A stretch of DNA of 64,000 bases from Limnohabitans sp. 2KL-51 (GCF_003063645.1 NZ_NESJ01000002.1:276707-340706); one strand, 5' to 3'; counted from the stretch's first letter, positions 28,531 to 37,722 are shown. Program-made: numbers and translations. Notes: generated from the sequence alone by a model not told the origin.

Positions 28531-29242
28531 AAACTTTTTCTTGAGGGGCGATGGTATTGAACAATTGGGCCAAGTGGCGTTCTAAGACCGGTGCAGAGGC
28601 GTTCAGCACTTGCCAGCGTCCATCGTGCAGCTCGCGGGCCAATTGGCCGGGAAGCCAGCCTGCATAGCCCCTAAAGGTCACAGCCGACGTCGCTTTGATC
28701 GCGCTGTCCAGACTGCTTGTTTGGTGCACCTGCAGGGTGTAATCGCCCACGGCAATTGATTCCTCGCTCAATGATTGGGTACCAGGATCATTGCTGACAA
28801 GTTGGTTGGCGCTGAGCGTCAATGGCTTGTTCAATTTCAGCGGGCCACCCCAAAAATCGGCTGGTTGGGCTGCGTCCATCAACACTTTGCGCTGCGGGTA
28901 CTGAATCTGTCTCATGCGATCCAACCCCTCCGCGAAGGGTACCCCCAGTACCAGCGCTCGGGTGCCCTCCTCGTCGTGCTGCAAAATCAATAATTCGGTA
29001 TCTCTGAACATTTGCCCATACAATTTTGGAGTGGCGATGAGAACCTTGCCGGGTGCCAAACGCTGTAAGTAATCATGTGCATTCAGGCGATCGCGCAGGC
29101 CAGGGTAAATAAACAGCACGACCAACGCCAACAGCAGGCAGATGGTCAGTTGGCGTCGTTTGCGCTGCGAGGCCTTGCGCATCGGCGCTTGGCTTGCGGC
29201 AGTTCGGGATAGCTTGTAAAAAAGCGTTTTGGGTGAATTCAT
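28520..29242 (-). CDS. Membrane-anchored YqgE/AlgH-like protein heading the ABC operon
   Basis: 240 residues from ATG 29242, with AAGGA five bases upstream. A basic N-terminus (KASQRKRRQ) precedes one membrane helix (LTICLLLALVVLFIYPGL, residues about 32-50). The soluble domain then follows the YqgE pattern: LAPGKVLIATPKL, RDTELLILQHDEEGTRALVLGVPF, DFWGGPLKLNKPLTL, YAGWLPGQLARELHDGRWQVL. YqgE proteins are normally cytoplasmic, about 185 residues, and of unclear function. Here the domain is fused to an anchor and would sit in the periplasm. Its coupling to an ABC exporter is not something I recall for the family. Confidence 0.75.
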   Translation of the reverse strand: MNSPKTLFYKLSRTAASQAPMRKASQRKRRQLTICLLLALVVLFIYPGLRDRLNAHDYLQRLAPGKVLIATPKLYGQMFRDTELLILQHDEEGTRALVLGVPFAEGLDRMRQIQYPQRKVLMDAAQPADFWGGPLKLNKPLTLSANQLVSNDPGTQSLSEESIAVGDYTLQVHQTSSLDSAIKATSAVTFRGYAGWLPGQLARELHDGRWQVLNASAPVLERHLAQLFNTIAPQEKVYGH

Positions 29243-29634
29243 CGCATCCTTGCGGCTAAACCAATAACGATGGCTATTTTTATAGGAATGCAGTACCACT
29301 GACTCCCACGGCGGGATCAATACCTGCAGTTTAGCCAAGAGTGTTGACGCCATTGACGATTTGATCAGGGGCACCGATCTCAGCTAGGCCAGAGGGTGCC
29401 CGATGACCAGCCTGTTCAATTCAAGATCGGCGCTACCCCACAAGCGGGTCAAACCGTGGTCGGCGGGAACGATGCGTTCGTCTGGAGCCAATGGAAATGG
29501 CAGGACACAGGGATAACCAGGGTCAAAGTGGTGCAAAAAAACACCGACTTGCTTGACTGACTTGGCAGAAAACTCACGATTTGAAAGTCAGCGGCCATTT
29601 GGCATTCGCTGCAGCGAATTGTTCAGAGCATCCC
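29243..29634. other. Non-coding interval with a decayed repeat
   Basis: The 392-bp gap contains no supportable gene. The piece 29425-29473 is closely similar to 31779-31831, described separately. The remainder shows no clear promoter, although the minus-strand ABC operon should start here. Confidence 0.5.
29425..29473. repeat. Degenerate repeat copy A (partner at 31779-31831)
   Basis: Begins GATCGGCGCTACCCC and ends GGCGGGAACGATG. It aligns with the partner copy on the same strand with scattered substitutions and one or two single-base gaps. Such a pattern fits a relic of a mobile sequence; no open frame is kept. Confidence 0.55.
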
Positions 29635-30603
29635 TTAGTCCACCTTGATGCCGGCATCCGCAATCGTTTTCGCATACCTGCCGACGTCCGATTTCATGCG
29701 AGAAGCCAACTCAGAGGACGTCCCAGCAACAATGTCCAAGCCCATCGTTTTAAATCTGGCTATCACTTGAGGCAACTTCAAAACACGAACGATCTCTGTG
29801 TTTAATTTTTGAACAATCGAAGCGGGCGTACCTGCTGGAGCATAGATGGCGTACCAAGTATCAATGACGACCCCCTCTATGCCTGCTTCAGCCATGGTTG
29901 GCAACTCGGGGGCCGAAGGGGTCCGTTTGGCTCCTGTGACGGCCAGTGCGCGCAATTGGCCAGAACGTGCTGAGGGTAGGGAGGAGCCGATGTTGTCAAA
30001 CATGAAAGAAATGTGCCCTGCAATTAAATCTGTACGCGCTGGCCCACTGCCTTTGTACGGCACATGCACGAGTTTCAGATTGGCTGCTTTTGCAAACATC
30101 TCTCCAGCAATGTGCGCTCCTCCGCCGGAACTTGCTGAGGCGTAATCAAGTCCTGCAGGTTGTTTTTTGACATAAGACACCAATTCATTCACATTGTTAA
30201 CCGGCATTTTGGGGTTGACGACAAGTATGAGTGGGGCATCCGCAACCATGGTGATGGGCTCAAAATCTTTGAAGGGATCAAAGCGGACGTCTTTGAACAA
30301 AATTGAATTGGTGCCGTGAGTTCCTTGAGTACCAAAAACCAATGTGTAGCCGTCTGGTGGTGAGTTTGCAACCAACTGCACGCCGATGTTGCCGGAAGCC
30401 CCGGGTTTGGAGTCAACCAGTATGGGTTGTCCCCAATTTTTTGTCATTTCTTCACCAATCACACGTGACATGGCTTCGATGGTCCCCCCTGGTGGAAATG
30501 GCACAACAAGACGAATCGGTTTATTGGGGTAAGTGTCTACTTGAGCGAATGCGCAAAGGTTCAGGCTGAAAGCGAAGATGAATGAAAAAATTAAGCGATG
30601 CAT
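29635..30603 (-). CDS. Bug-family solute-binding protein (tripartite tricarboxylate transporter)
   Basis: 322 residues with a signal peptide (FIFAFSLNLCAFAQ). Family marks: YPNKPIRLVVPFPPGGTIEAMSRVI, PGASGNIGVQLVANSPPDGYTLVFG, LKLVHVPYKGSGPA, GTPASIVQKLNTEI. Bug proteins bind carboxylates or other small acids in the periplasm and are greatly expanded in Burkholderiales, often without membrane partners nearby, as here. The gene lies 30 bp downstream of the DUF1445 enzyme gene on the same strand, so the ligand may be a substrate of that enzyme. Confidence 0.93.
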   Translation of the reverse strand: MHRLIFSFIFAFSLNLCAFAQVDTYPNKPIRLVVPFPPGGTIEAMSRVIGEEMTKNWGQPILVDSKPGASGNIGVQLVANSPPDGYTLVFGTQGTHGTNSILFKDVRFDPFKDFEPITMVADAPLILVVNPKMPVNNVNELVSYVKKQPAGLDYASASSGGGAHIAGEMFAKAANLKLVHVPYKGSGPARTDLIAGHISFMFDNIGSSLPSARSGQLRALAVTGAKRTPSAPELPTMAEAGIEGVVIDTWYAIYAPAGTPASIVQKLNTEIVRVLKLPQVIARFKTMGLDIVAGTSSELASRMKSDVGRYAKTIADAGIKVD

Positions 30604-30633
30604 AGAAAATATCCAATCACAAATAAAGCAACA

Positions 30634-31455
30634 TCAAGATAAAATTTGCGCTGACTTGAGAGTTAAGTCAGTCATAAACATGTGTCCTGTCGTGTGCGTA
30701 ATCATGTCGATGCCGGAGGACAGGGCGATGGATTGCGGTGTTACCCCACAAGCCCAAAAAACCGGGATTTCATCGTCTTGAACTCGGTTGTATCCTCCAG
30801 AGTGAATGTTGGCAAGATCATGGATGCCAATGTCTTGAGGATTCCCAATGTGGATCGGTGCCCCATGCGCGATCGGATACTTGGAAGTTACCGCGATGGT
30901 TTGCATCAACAGTTTTCTTTTTGTGGGCCGCATGCTGACAATCATATTTCCACTGAAAATTCCAGCAGCGGTACAAGGTATATTGGACTGATACACCCCA
31001 ATGCGCCCATTCTCATTTTCTAAATGGCGCAGCGGAATGCCTGCTTCCAGCATGGCCTGGTCGAAGGAAAGACTGCAGCCCATGAGAAATGTCACGTGAT
31101 CATTTTTCCAATGCTTCTGTAAGGATGGGACCTCTTCTATGAGTTTGCCCTGAGAAAAAATTCTGTAGCTCGACAGGTCAGTACGTACATCCGCATCCTT
31201 GGCGCAAAAACGAGGATTGGGATTGCCGGCATCCAAAACTTCGATCAATGGGCACGGCTTTGGGTTCAACAAACAAAAGCGCAAAAAATCAAAGGCATGA
31301 ATTTTCTGGACAATCGCCATGTTGGCATGAATGTGCCCTCGAGCCATGCCGTGAGTGACGCCTTTCCAATTGCCGCTTCTGACTGCTTCACGTACTTCAT
31401 TGGGCTTGGCATTTTTCCAATCACTGCGGAGCATGGTTGTTGGTGCGTTTTTCAT
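30634..31455 (-). CDS. DUF1445 family protein (putative hydro-lyase / D-glutamate cyclase family)
   Basis: 273 residues. Family marks are GMARGHIHANMAIVQ, DVRTDLSSYRIF, VTFLMGCSLSFDQAMLEAGIPLRH, the Cys-containing NIPCTAAGIFSGNMIVSMRP, HGAPIHIGNPQDIGI, EIPVFWACGVTPQ and the late ITHTTGHMFMTD. Bacterial members are annotated as putative hydro-lyases, and the related mammalian domain is a D-glutamate cyclase. It precedes a Bug receptor gene. An alternative start nine residues in is possible; neither start has a clear ribosome-binding site. Confidence 0.88.
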   Translation of the reverse strand: MKNAPTTMLRSDWKNAKPNEVREAVRSGNWKGVTHGMARGHIHANMAIVQKIHAFDFLRFCLLNPKPCPLIEVLDAGNPNPRFCAKDADVRTDLSSYRIFSQGKLIEEVPSLQKHWKNDHVTFLMGCSLSFDQAMLEAGIPLRHLENENGRIGVYQSNIPCTAAGIFSGNMIVSMRPTKRKLLMQTIAVTSKYPIAHGAPIHIGNPQDIGIHDLANIHSGGYNRVQDDEIPVFWACGVTPQSIALSSGIDMITHTTGHMFMTDLTLKSAQILS

Positions 31456-31778
31456 TTCGATATGTCATTCAAAGATTTTGCATTAAGCAAGATTTGATTT
31501 TTTTTGTCCATGCAGAATTTCACTGAGTTGATGGCTTGAGTTCGATCGAGATTTGCAGTCTTTTTTATTTACAACCAAATAACTCATAAATAGCTACGGC
31601 GGATTCAAAAATGAAGTGCAACACCCGATCCGTTAAGGTCAGAAGATGCCTATACCTAAGTATTCGTATCGCCACCCCAAATCTGAAAACCGCATGACCA
31701 TCGCCTGCCTCATGCAGCATGTTGAAGCCGATTTCAATTTGAGCAGTTCACGCCCAATCAACGGTCGGGTCACAGCAC

Positions 31779-31831
31779 GATCGGCGCTATCCCCACAAGC
31801 TGGTCAAATCGTAGAAGGCGGGAACAACGAT
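31779..31831. repeat. Degenerate repeat copy B (partner at 29425-29473)
   Basis: Begins GATCGGCGCTATCCC and ends GGCGGGAACAACGATA. It lies inside the inverted-repeat-bounded segment, between the left repeat and the BLUF gene. The stretch 31456-31890 otherwise has no gene I can support; a 74-codon plus-strand frame at 31646-31870 covers this repeat but has no family features. Confidence 0.55.
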
Positions 31832-31890
31832 AGATCTTATTCAAAACCGCTTGCTAGATTTGACACATGAGATTGATGTCAATCAAGTTT

Positions 31891-32328
31891 TCATTTTCCA
31901 AGCGGGCTCTTGTTAAGTTCCTGCAGCATATGAGACAAAATAGTTTTTTGCTTTGGATCTGAGGCCTCATGCATGGCATCCTCCAAAACGGCTCTGATAT
32001 CTTCCGCTTCCACCAACTCCATGTCCCAGTTGGGAAAAAGCCTTTCACGAAACTCATCTTCTTTTGTGAGCAGCACAACATTAGAGTGGCGAGGATCTGC
32101 AGAAATAATTTTGAATAAACTGGTCACGTTGTCTCTGGGACCTTCCAGCCATTGGAAGAAGATGCCACTGCCAAAAACCAATAACCCGGTAATACCAAAT
32201 CTGGGGTTATGGTGTTTAGCGGTAACAATTATTTTTTCGAGCGCCTGTTTATCCATGTGCAGAGCAGCTTGGCTGCAGTACACAATGTGATGGATAGATT
32301 GCGATGGTTGGCCTTCGTCATTTTGCAT
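31891..32328 (-). CDS. BLUF-domain blue-light photoreceptor
   Basis: 145 residues from ATG 32328 (an in-frame TTG lies at 32403, but the domain starts just after 32328). The BLUF fold spans residues about 12-105. It shows the conserved Tyr in IHHIVYCSQA, the Asn in HHNPRFGITGLLVFG, the Gln in FFQWLEGP, DPRHSNVVLL, and the late FPNWDMEL with its Trp and Met. These are the flavin-contact and signalling residues, so the photosensor should be functional. There is no output domain, only a C-terminal helical extension of about 40 residues, as in short BLUF proteins that signal by protein contact. It is the only intact gene between the inverted repeats. Confidence 0.9.
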   Translation of the reverse strand: MQNDEGQPSQSIHHIVYCSQAALHMDKQALEKIIVTAKHHNPRFGITGLLVFGSGIFFQWLEGPRDNVTSLFKIISADPRHSNVVLLTKEDEFRERLFPNWDMELVEAEDIRAVLEDAMHEASDPKQKTILSHMLQELNKSPLGK

Positions 32329-32565
32329 GACACGAGTATGCCTCAGCGAAACAAATTTAGGTATTGAACGGTGTATGGTCTGTGTTGTGCAAGGTAAATT
32401 CAATGGCGATCATAGTTCTCGACGCTGAGCTTCGCTCAATGAGCCTGATGATCATCAAACTTTGCTTGTTTATGTAGGATCAGCCCTCATGTCGCACTTC
32501 AGTTTTGAATCCGCCGTGTTCAAAATCTGGGGAAAGTTTGGGGACAGTGCGGTCCAAAATGGCAA

Positions 32566-32600
32566 CAAAAAAGCCCGACAATTTCTCATCGGGCTTTTTG
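32566..32600. terminator. Bidirectional intrinsic terminator after the tRNA cluster
   Basis: Arms AGCCCGA (32572-32578) and TCGGGCT (32589-32595) are flanked by an A-run on the left and a T-run on the right. It would end minus-strand tRNA transcripts as well as plus-strand readthrough. Confidence 0.8.
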
Positions 32601-32625
32601 CAAGTCCTTGATTTAAAGGATATTT

Positions 32626-32702
32626 TGGCGGAGTGGACGGGACTCGAACCCGCGACCCCCGGCGTGACAGGCCGGTATTCTAACCAACTGAACTACCACT
32701 CC
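32626..32702 (-). tRNA. tRNA-Asp (GUC)
   Basis: 77 bases including an encoded CCA. The 7-bp acceptor stem pairs GGAGTGG with CCACTCC, the anticodon loop reads CCTGTCACG with GTC, and the T-arm has GGTTCGAGTCC. It is the last of three tRNAs downstream of gltX. Confidence 0.95.
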
Positions 32703-32759
32703 TGGTAGCTGTAACTTTTGCCAGACTGCTTGTGCAAACTGACCAAGTGCTACAAAACT

Positions 32760-32835
32760 TGGCGACCCTACGGGGATTCGAACCCCGGTACTCACCGTGA
32801 AAGGGTGATGTCCTAGGCCTCTAGACGATAGGGTC
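32760..32835 (-). tRNA. tRNA-Glu (UUC)
   Basis: 76 bases including CCA. The acceptor GACCCTA pairs with TAGGGTC, the anticodon loop CTTTCAC holds TTC, and the T-arm is GGGTTCGAATCCC. It is cognate to the glutamyl-tRNA synthetase gene just upstream on the same strand. Confidence 0.95.
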
Positions 32836-32888
32836 ATAACCTGGACTGATTCTTTCGAATCGTGTTCTTGCGAACGTTCTCAACACTT

Positions 32889-32964
<76 letters not shown>

Positions 32965-33039
32965 TTTGGTAAAACGTTACGCATTGCTGCTTGGTCGTTA
33001 TGCCTAAATGGTGTCGAGACTCGAATTATAGACAGAAAT

Positions 33040-34449
33040 TCAGACGTTTTTCAAGCGCTGTAGAATTTTTTCACGGAGACTCAGGGCCAGCACTGCGTCC
33101 AGCGATGGTGTCTGAGCAGTGCCCATCACCAACACTCGAACCGGCATGGCCAAGTGCGGCATTTTGAGGCCAGTTTCAGCCAATGTTTCCTTGATCATGG
33201 CCGCAATCGATGCCTTGTCCCATGTACATGCCACCAACTTGTCAGCCAACAAGGCCAGAGCCGGTTTGACGGCATCGGTCACATGCAAAGTCTTTTCCTG
33301 AGCATTGGGCACCACGTCCAAATAGAAGACTGAAATCCATTGCGCCAAAACCACCAGCGTGTCGCAACGGTCTTTGAACAAACCGCAGATGCTGGTCAAG
33401 CGCTCGTCGGCCACCACCGACAATTTGGCCAAGAAAGGCTGAACGTGCCGGGCCAGCTCGGCGTCGTCCATGGCCTTGAGGTGCTGAGCATTGACCCACT
33501 TGAGTTTGGCTTCGTCGAACTGCGCAGCGCTGCGGCCCAAGTGATCAAGGCTGAACCACGCCAAAAACTGTTCGCGGCTGAAGATTTCGTCATCGCCGTG
33601 GCTCCAGCCCAAGCGTGCGAGATAGTTGACCATGGCATCGGGCAAATAGCCTTCGTATCGGTAGGCCGTGACGGCCTTGGCACCGTTGCGCTTGCTCATC
33701 TTTTCGCCCAGCTCGTTCAGCACCGTAGGCAGATGGGCGTAAACCGGGGGCTGTTTACCCAGGGCGTGAAAGATGTTGATCTGACGTGGGGTGTTGTTGA
33801 CATGGTCATCGCCACGAATCACATGCGTGATCTGCATATCGATGTCGTCCACGACCACACAAAAGTTGTAGGTCGGTGTGCCATCGGGGCGCGCGATCAC
33901 CAAGTCGTCGAGTTCGTCGTTGCTGATTTCAATGCGACCTTTGACTTTGTCGTCCCAAGCTACCAGGCCGCCAACCGGGTTCAAGAATCGCAAAACAGGC
34001 TTGACGCCCTCAGGCACGGCGGGCAAGACCTTGCCCGGTGCTGGGCGCCAGGTCCCGTCGTAACGGGGTTTTTCCTTGTTGGCCATTTGGCGCTCACGTA
34101 GCGCGTCCAAAGCTTCCATGCTCATGTAGCAGGGGTAAACATGGCCTGCGGCAATCAGTTCGGCCAAGACCGCCTTGTAGCGGTCCATGCGTTGCATTTG
34201 ATAGAACGGGCCTTCGTCGTGGTTGAGTTCAAGCCAAGCCATGCCTTCAATGATGACGTCCACAGACGCTTGCGTGGAGCGGTCCAGGTCGGTGTCTTCG
34301 ATGCGCAAAATAAAGTCGCCGCCTGTGGCGCGGGCAAAGGCCCAAGGGTACAAAGCCGAGCGAATGTTGCCCAGGTGAATGAAGCCAGTGGGCGATGGAG
34401 CAAAGCGAGTGCGGGTACGTGCAGGCGCACTTGAAAGGGTGTTGGTCAT
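33040..34449 (-). CDS. gltX: Glutamyl-tRNA synthetase
   Basis: 469 residues from ATG 34449, two bases after the metZ stop; a longer in-frame extension would overlap metZ. The class I signatures are present: [25 protein letters not shown] (HIGH equivalent HLGN), [28 protein letters not shown] and [10 protein letters not shown] (KMSKS equivalent). It charges tRNA-Glu. The length is normal for a bacterial discriminating enzyme. tRNA-Ala, tRNA-Glu and tRNA-Asp follow on the same strand, so the synthetase and one of its substrates may be co-transcribed. Confidence 0.97.
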   Translation of the reverse strand: MTNTLSSAPARTRTRFAPSPTGFIHLGNIRSALYPWAFARATGGDFILRIEDTDLDRSTQASVDVIIEGMAWLELNHDEGPFYQMQRMDRYKAVLAELIAAGHVYPCYMSMEALDALRERQMANKEKPRYDGTWRPAPGKVLPAVPEGVKPVLRFLNPVGGLVAWDDKVKGRIEISNDELDDLVIARPDGTPTYNFCVVVDDIDMQITHVIRGDDHVNNTPRQINIFHALGKQPPVYAHLPTVLNELGEKMSKRNGAKAVTAYRYEGYLPDAMVNYLARLGWSHGDDEIFSREQFLAWFSLDHLGRSAAQFDEAKLKWVNAQHLKAMDDAELARHVQPFLAKLSVVADERLTSICGLFKDRCDTLVVLAQWISVFYLDVVPNAQEKTLHVTDAVKPALALLADKLVACTWDKASIAAMIKETLAETGLKMPHLAMPVRVLVMGTAQTPSLDAVLALSLREKILQRLKNV

Positions 34450-34450
34450 A

Positions 34451-35662
34451 TCAAAGGGTGTCGAGACCACGGGACAGGTCTTTCTGAATGTCTTGTGGGT
34501 ACTCCAAACCAACTGCCACGCGGATCAGGCCTTGGCCAATGCCTGCGGCTTGGCGCTGCGCTTCGGTGAGACGCCCGTGCGAGGTGCTGGCGGGGTGCGC
34601 CACCAAAGTTTTGGTGTCACCCAAGTTGGTGGACAGCGACAGCATTTGCATCTGGTCCAAGACGTGAAAGGCCCTTTGCCGTGCTTGTTCTGGGCTATTG
34701 GCCTTCACGTCGAAAGACAGCACCGCACCCCCCAAGCCCGACATCTGGCGCATGGCCAAGTCGTGCTGCGGGTGGCTGGCCAAACCGGGGTAAAGAACGC
34801 GGGCCACCGCCGGGTGCTTTTCGAGCCATTCGGCCAAGGTTTGCGCACGGGCTGATTGGGCTCGCATGCGCAGGTCCAGAGTCTCAAGGCCCTTGAGCAC
34901 CACCCACGCATTGAAAGGTGCCAGTGTCATGCCGCCGCTTTTGAGCACGGGCAAAAACTTCTCGGTGATCATCTGCTGCGGGGCGCACAGCGCGCCAGCC
35001 ATCACGCGGCCTTGTCCGTCCAAATACTTGGTACCCGAGTGCGTGATGATGTCAGCGCCCATCTGTGCGGGTCGTTGCAAAGCGGGCGTGGCAAAGCAGT
35101 TGTCCAGCGCAAACAAAGCGCCTGCGTTGTGCGCCAAATCGGCCAGCGCTTGGATGTCACACACCTCGGTCAGCGGGTTGGTGGGGGTTTCGGCAAACAA
35201 CAAGCGCGTGCTGGGACGGACGGCCGCTTGCCACTCTTTCAAGTCAGTTTGCGAGACAAAGCTGGACTCCACGCCAAACTTGGCGAGGTCCGAGCCAATC
35301 AGCTTGATGGTCGAGCCGAACATGGAGCGCGAGCACACCACATGGTCGCCCGCCTTCAAGAGGCCCATGCACATCATCAAAATGGCGGACATGCCCGAGG
35401 ATGTTCCCATGGCGGCTTCTGTTCCCTCCAAGGCCGCCAAGCGGATTTCCATGCTGGTGACCGTGGGGTTGCCGTAGCGGCCATAGGTGTAGCCTTCTTC
35501 ATCGCCTGCGAAACGGCGGGCGGCAGATTCGGCTGTGGGCTGCACGTAACCGCTGGTCAGGTAAAGCGCCTCGGAGTTTTCGCCGTACTGGCTGCGCTCA
35601 ACCGCTGCACGAACGGCCAGGGTTTCGATGTGCAGATCGTCAAATCGGAAGGGTTCAATCAT
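34451..35662 (-). CDS. metZ: O-succinylhomoserine sulfhydrylase
   Basis: 403 residues of the Cys/Met metabolism PLP family. The PLP Lys lies in [13 protein letters not shown], with [24 protein letters not shown] and [12 protein letters not shown] upstream and the C-terminal [17 protein letters not shown] motif ([17 protein letters not shown]). The [19 protein letters not shown] segment is typical of MetZ. It makes homocysteine by direct sulfhydrylation. It lies 9 bp after purF on the same strand, an order common in Betaproteobacteria. A folate-independent methionine synthase gene lies 11 kb away. Confidence 0.94.
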   Translation of the reverse strand: MIEPFRFDDLHIETLAVRAAVERSQYGENSEALYLTSGYVQPTAESAARRFAGDEEGYTYGRYGNPTVTSMEIRLAALEGTEAAMGTSSGMSAILMMCMGLLKAGDHVVCSRSMFGSTIKLIGSDLAKFGVESSFVSQTDLKEWQAAVRPSTRLLFAETPTNPLTEVCDIQALADLAHNAGALFALDNCFATPALQRPAQMGADIITHSGTKYLDGQGRVMAGALCAPQQMITEKFLPVLKSGGMTLAPFNAWVVLKGLETLDLRMRAQSARAQTLAEWLEKHPAVARVLYPGLASHPQHDLAMRQMSGLGGAVLSFDVKANSPEQARQRAFHVLDQMQMLSLSTNLGDTKTLVAHPASTSHGRLTEAQRQAAGIGQGLIRVAVGLEYPQDIQKDLSRGLDTL

Positions 35663-35671
35663 GTTGCTGTC

Positions 35672-37186
35672 TCACTCGCTGGCGTTGGGCAAAGCCAAAC
35701 GCGAATTGTCGTCATCGCCCTCTTCGGCTTGAGGGCGGGTTTGGTTCAAACGGCTGATGTCGTCGGCAGAAATATCGCCCGTTACGTACACCCCATCAAA
35801 GCAAGACGCGTCGAAATCAGACAGCGCGCCCGCTGCGTTGACACGCGCTTGGGCCACGGCCGATTTCATGGCATCCACGTCTTGGTAAATCAGGGCGTCA
35901 CAGCCAATGATTTGGCGAATTTCTTCGATGCTGCGGCCGTGCGCCACCAGCTCTTGGCTGGTCGGCATGTCGATGCCGTACACGTTGGGGTAGCGCACTG
36001 GAGGCGCTGCACTGGCCATGTAGACCTTGCGGGCACCGGCGTCCCGTGCCATCTGCACGATCTCGCGGCTGGTGGTGCCACGCACAATGGAATCATCCAC
36101 CAGCAGCACATTGCGGCCCTTGAACTCGCTCACGATGGTGTTGAGTTTTTGACGCACCGACTTTTTGCGCACCGCTTGGCCCGGCATGATGAACGTGCGG
36201 CCCACGTAGCGGTTTTTGACAAACCCCTCGCGGTAAGGAATTCCCAACAAATGGGCCAATTGCGTGGCGCTGGGGCGGCTGGACTCGGGGATCGGGATCA
36301 CCACATCAATATCGCTCGGCGGCAGAGTAGAAATGACGCGCTTGGCCAGCGTCTCGCCCAAGTTCAAGCGGGCTTGGTAAACCGAAATGCCGTCCATGGT
36401 GGAGTCGGGGCGCGCCAAATAAACGTATTCAAAAATGCATGGGCTCAATTGCGTTTTTTCGGCGCAAGGCTGGGTGTGCATTTGGCCATCCAGGTCGATA
36501 AAAATAGCTTCACCTGGGGCCACATCGCGCTCAAACTGGTGCCCCGTGCCATCCAGCGCCACCGACTCGCTGGCCAACATGATAGAACCGTCTTCGCCAC
36601 GACCCATGCACAAGGGGCGGATGCCGTGCGGATCGCGAAAAGCCACCAGACCGTGGCCCGCGATCAAGGCGATCACCGCGTAAGAGCCTTTGACACGGCG
36701 GTTCACGCCGCGCACAGCCTCAAATACATCAATGGGTTTGAGCGGCAAACCGCGCGTGGTCTTCTCCAGCTCGTGGGCCAACACGTTGAGCAGGACTTCG
36801 GAGTCGCTGTCGGTGTTGATGTGGCGGTGGTCATTGGAAAACAACTCGGCCTTGAGCGCGTGCGCATTGGTCAGGTTGCCGTTGTGCACCAGCACCAGGC
36901 CAAACGGGGCATTCACATAAAAAGGTTGTGCTTCTTCTTCGCTGAAGGCGTTGCCTGCTGTGGGGTAGCGCACCTGCCCCAAACCACAGTTGCCAGGCAA
37001 GCTGCGCATGTTGCGCGTGCGGAACACGTCGCGCACCATGCCCTTGGCCTTGTGCATGAAAAACTTGCGGTCCAGCTGCGTGACGATGCCCGCCGCGTCT
37101 TGACCCCGGTGCTGCAAAAGCAACAAGGCGTCATAAATCAACTGATTGACCGGAGCGCTGCTGACAACGCCGACAATTCCACACAT
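35672..37186 (-). CDS. purF: Amidophosphoribosyltransferase
   Basis: 504 residues, starting MCGIVGVV so that Cys2 becomes the N-terminal nucleophile of the glutaminase domain; LLLQHRGQDAAGIV and GNLTNAHAL belong to that domain. The phosphoribosyltransferase domain has the PRPP loop VLLVDDSIVRGTTSREIVQMARDAGA. It catalyses the first step of purine synthesis. It sits 40 bp after cvpA, the classical neighbour. Confidence 0.97.
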   Translation of the reverse strand: MCGIVGVVSSAPVNQLIYDALLLLQHRGQDAAGIVTQLDRKFFMHKAKGMVRDVFRTRNMRSLPGNCGLGQVRYPTAGNAFSEEEAQPFYVNAPFGLVLVHNGNLTNAHALKAELFSNDHRHINTDSDSEVLLNVLAHELEKTTRGLPLKPIDVFEAVRGVNRRVKGSYAVIALIAGHGLVAFRDPHGIRPLCMGRGEDGSIMLASESVALDGTGHQFERDVAPGEAIFIDLDGQMHTQPCAEKTQLSPCIFEYVYLARPDSTMDGISVYQARLNLGETLAKRVISTLPPSDIDVVIPIPESSRPSATQLAHLLGIPYREGFVKNRYVGRTFIMPGQAVRKKSVRQKLNTIVSEFKGRNVLLVDDSIVRGTTSREIVQMARDAGARKVYMASAAPPVRYPNVYGIDMPTSQELVAHGRSIEEIRQIIGCDALIYQDVDAMKSAVAQARVNAAGALSDFDASCFDGVYVTGDISADDISRLNQTRPQAEEGDDDNSRLALPNASE

Positions 37187-37226
37187 ACTTTCAATCCGTT
37201 CAAAAAATCGATGCGCCCAGAAATGT

Positions 37227-37721
37227 TCAAGGCAAATAATCTACCAGCGCCTGCGGCAGCAAAGGCTTGAGGCCCTTGAGCGTGAGGTCCAACCAGGCCG
37301 GGCCCACAGCACCCCGCCACCCATCTTCTTTCGACAAACCCAGCAGCTGCACGACCACGGTCAAGGCCAACAACAGCACCACGCCGCGCGCCAAACCAAA
37401 AATACCGCCGAGCGCTCGGTCTATCGGGCGCAAACCCACGGTTTCCACCAGTTTTTTAACCAACCAGGACACCAATCCGGCCGCAAACAAGGCTGCGACA
37501 AACACCAAGGCAAACGCCATCGCGTACTGCAACTGCGCCGCGGCTTCTTTGAGAAAAGGCAAAAAGGCCACGGCATCTGCGGCTAACCACTGCGCCAGGA
37601 TGAAGGCAGCCAGCCAACCTGCCAGGGACAACACCTCGTAAACCAGGCCGCGCCACAAACCCACCAACATGGAGGCCAGCAGCATCGCCAACAAAATCCA
37701 GTCGGTCAGGGCTATGGCCAT
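37227..37721 (-). CDS. cvpA: CvpA family membrane protein
   Basis: 164 residues with four hydrophobic helices: LTDWILLAMLLASMLVGLWRGLVYEVLSLAGW, AMAFALVFVAALFAAGLVSWLV, then RPIDRALGGIFGLARGVVLLLALTVVV. The WRGLVYEVLSL and DRxLGxxFGxxRG patterns are family signatures. The role (colicin V production, envelope function) is poorly defined. It is encoded one base from the dedD stop and upstream of purF. Confidence 0.93.
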   Translation of the reverse strand: MAIALTDWILLAMLLASMLVGLWRGLVYEVLSLAGWLAAFILAQWLAADAVAFLPFLKEAAAQLQYAMAFALVFVAALFAAGLVSWLVKKLVETVGLRPIDRALGGIFGLARGVVLLLALTVVVQLLGLSKEDGWRGAVGPAWLDLTLKGLKPLLPQALVDYLP

Positions 37722-37722
37722 C

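Larger units (their letters stand above)
31596..32517. mobile_element. BLUF gene segment bounded by insertion-sequence-like inverted repeats (candidate mobile insertion cassette)
   Basis: A 28-base sequence at 31596-31623 (starting ACGGCGGATTCAAAA) and the reverse complement of 32490-32517 agree at 26 of 28 positions. The outer part GGCGGATTCAA and the inner GCAACA/GCGACA recall, from memory, the roughly 26-bp ends of IS30. The 922-bp segment holds a BLUF gene on the minus strand and about 265 bp of non-coding sequence, but no transposase gene. I see no target-site duplication next to the ends (GCT on the left, GTT on the right). It could be a cassette moved in trans or the shell of an IS30-type element whose transposase was replaced. 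Confidence 0.6.

Noticed and set aside
31646..31870. 74-codon plus-strand frame inside the inverted-repeat segment as a transposase fragment
   Set aside because: No DDE or helix-turn-helix motif is visible in its translation, so I describe it only as non-coding sequence with a repeat.
34856..37270. Long plus-strand open frame of about 800 codons opposite metZ and purF
   Set aside because: It is the antisense shadow of two well-conserved genes with strong GC-rich codon bias; it has no family motif or ribosome-binding site.
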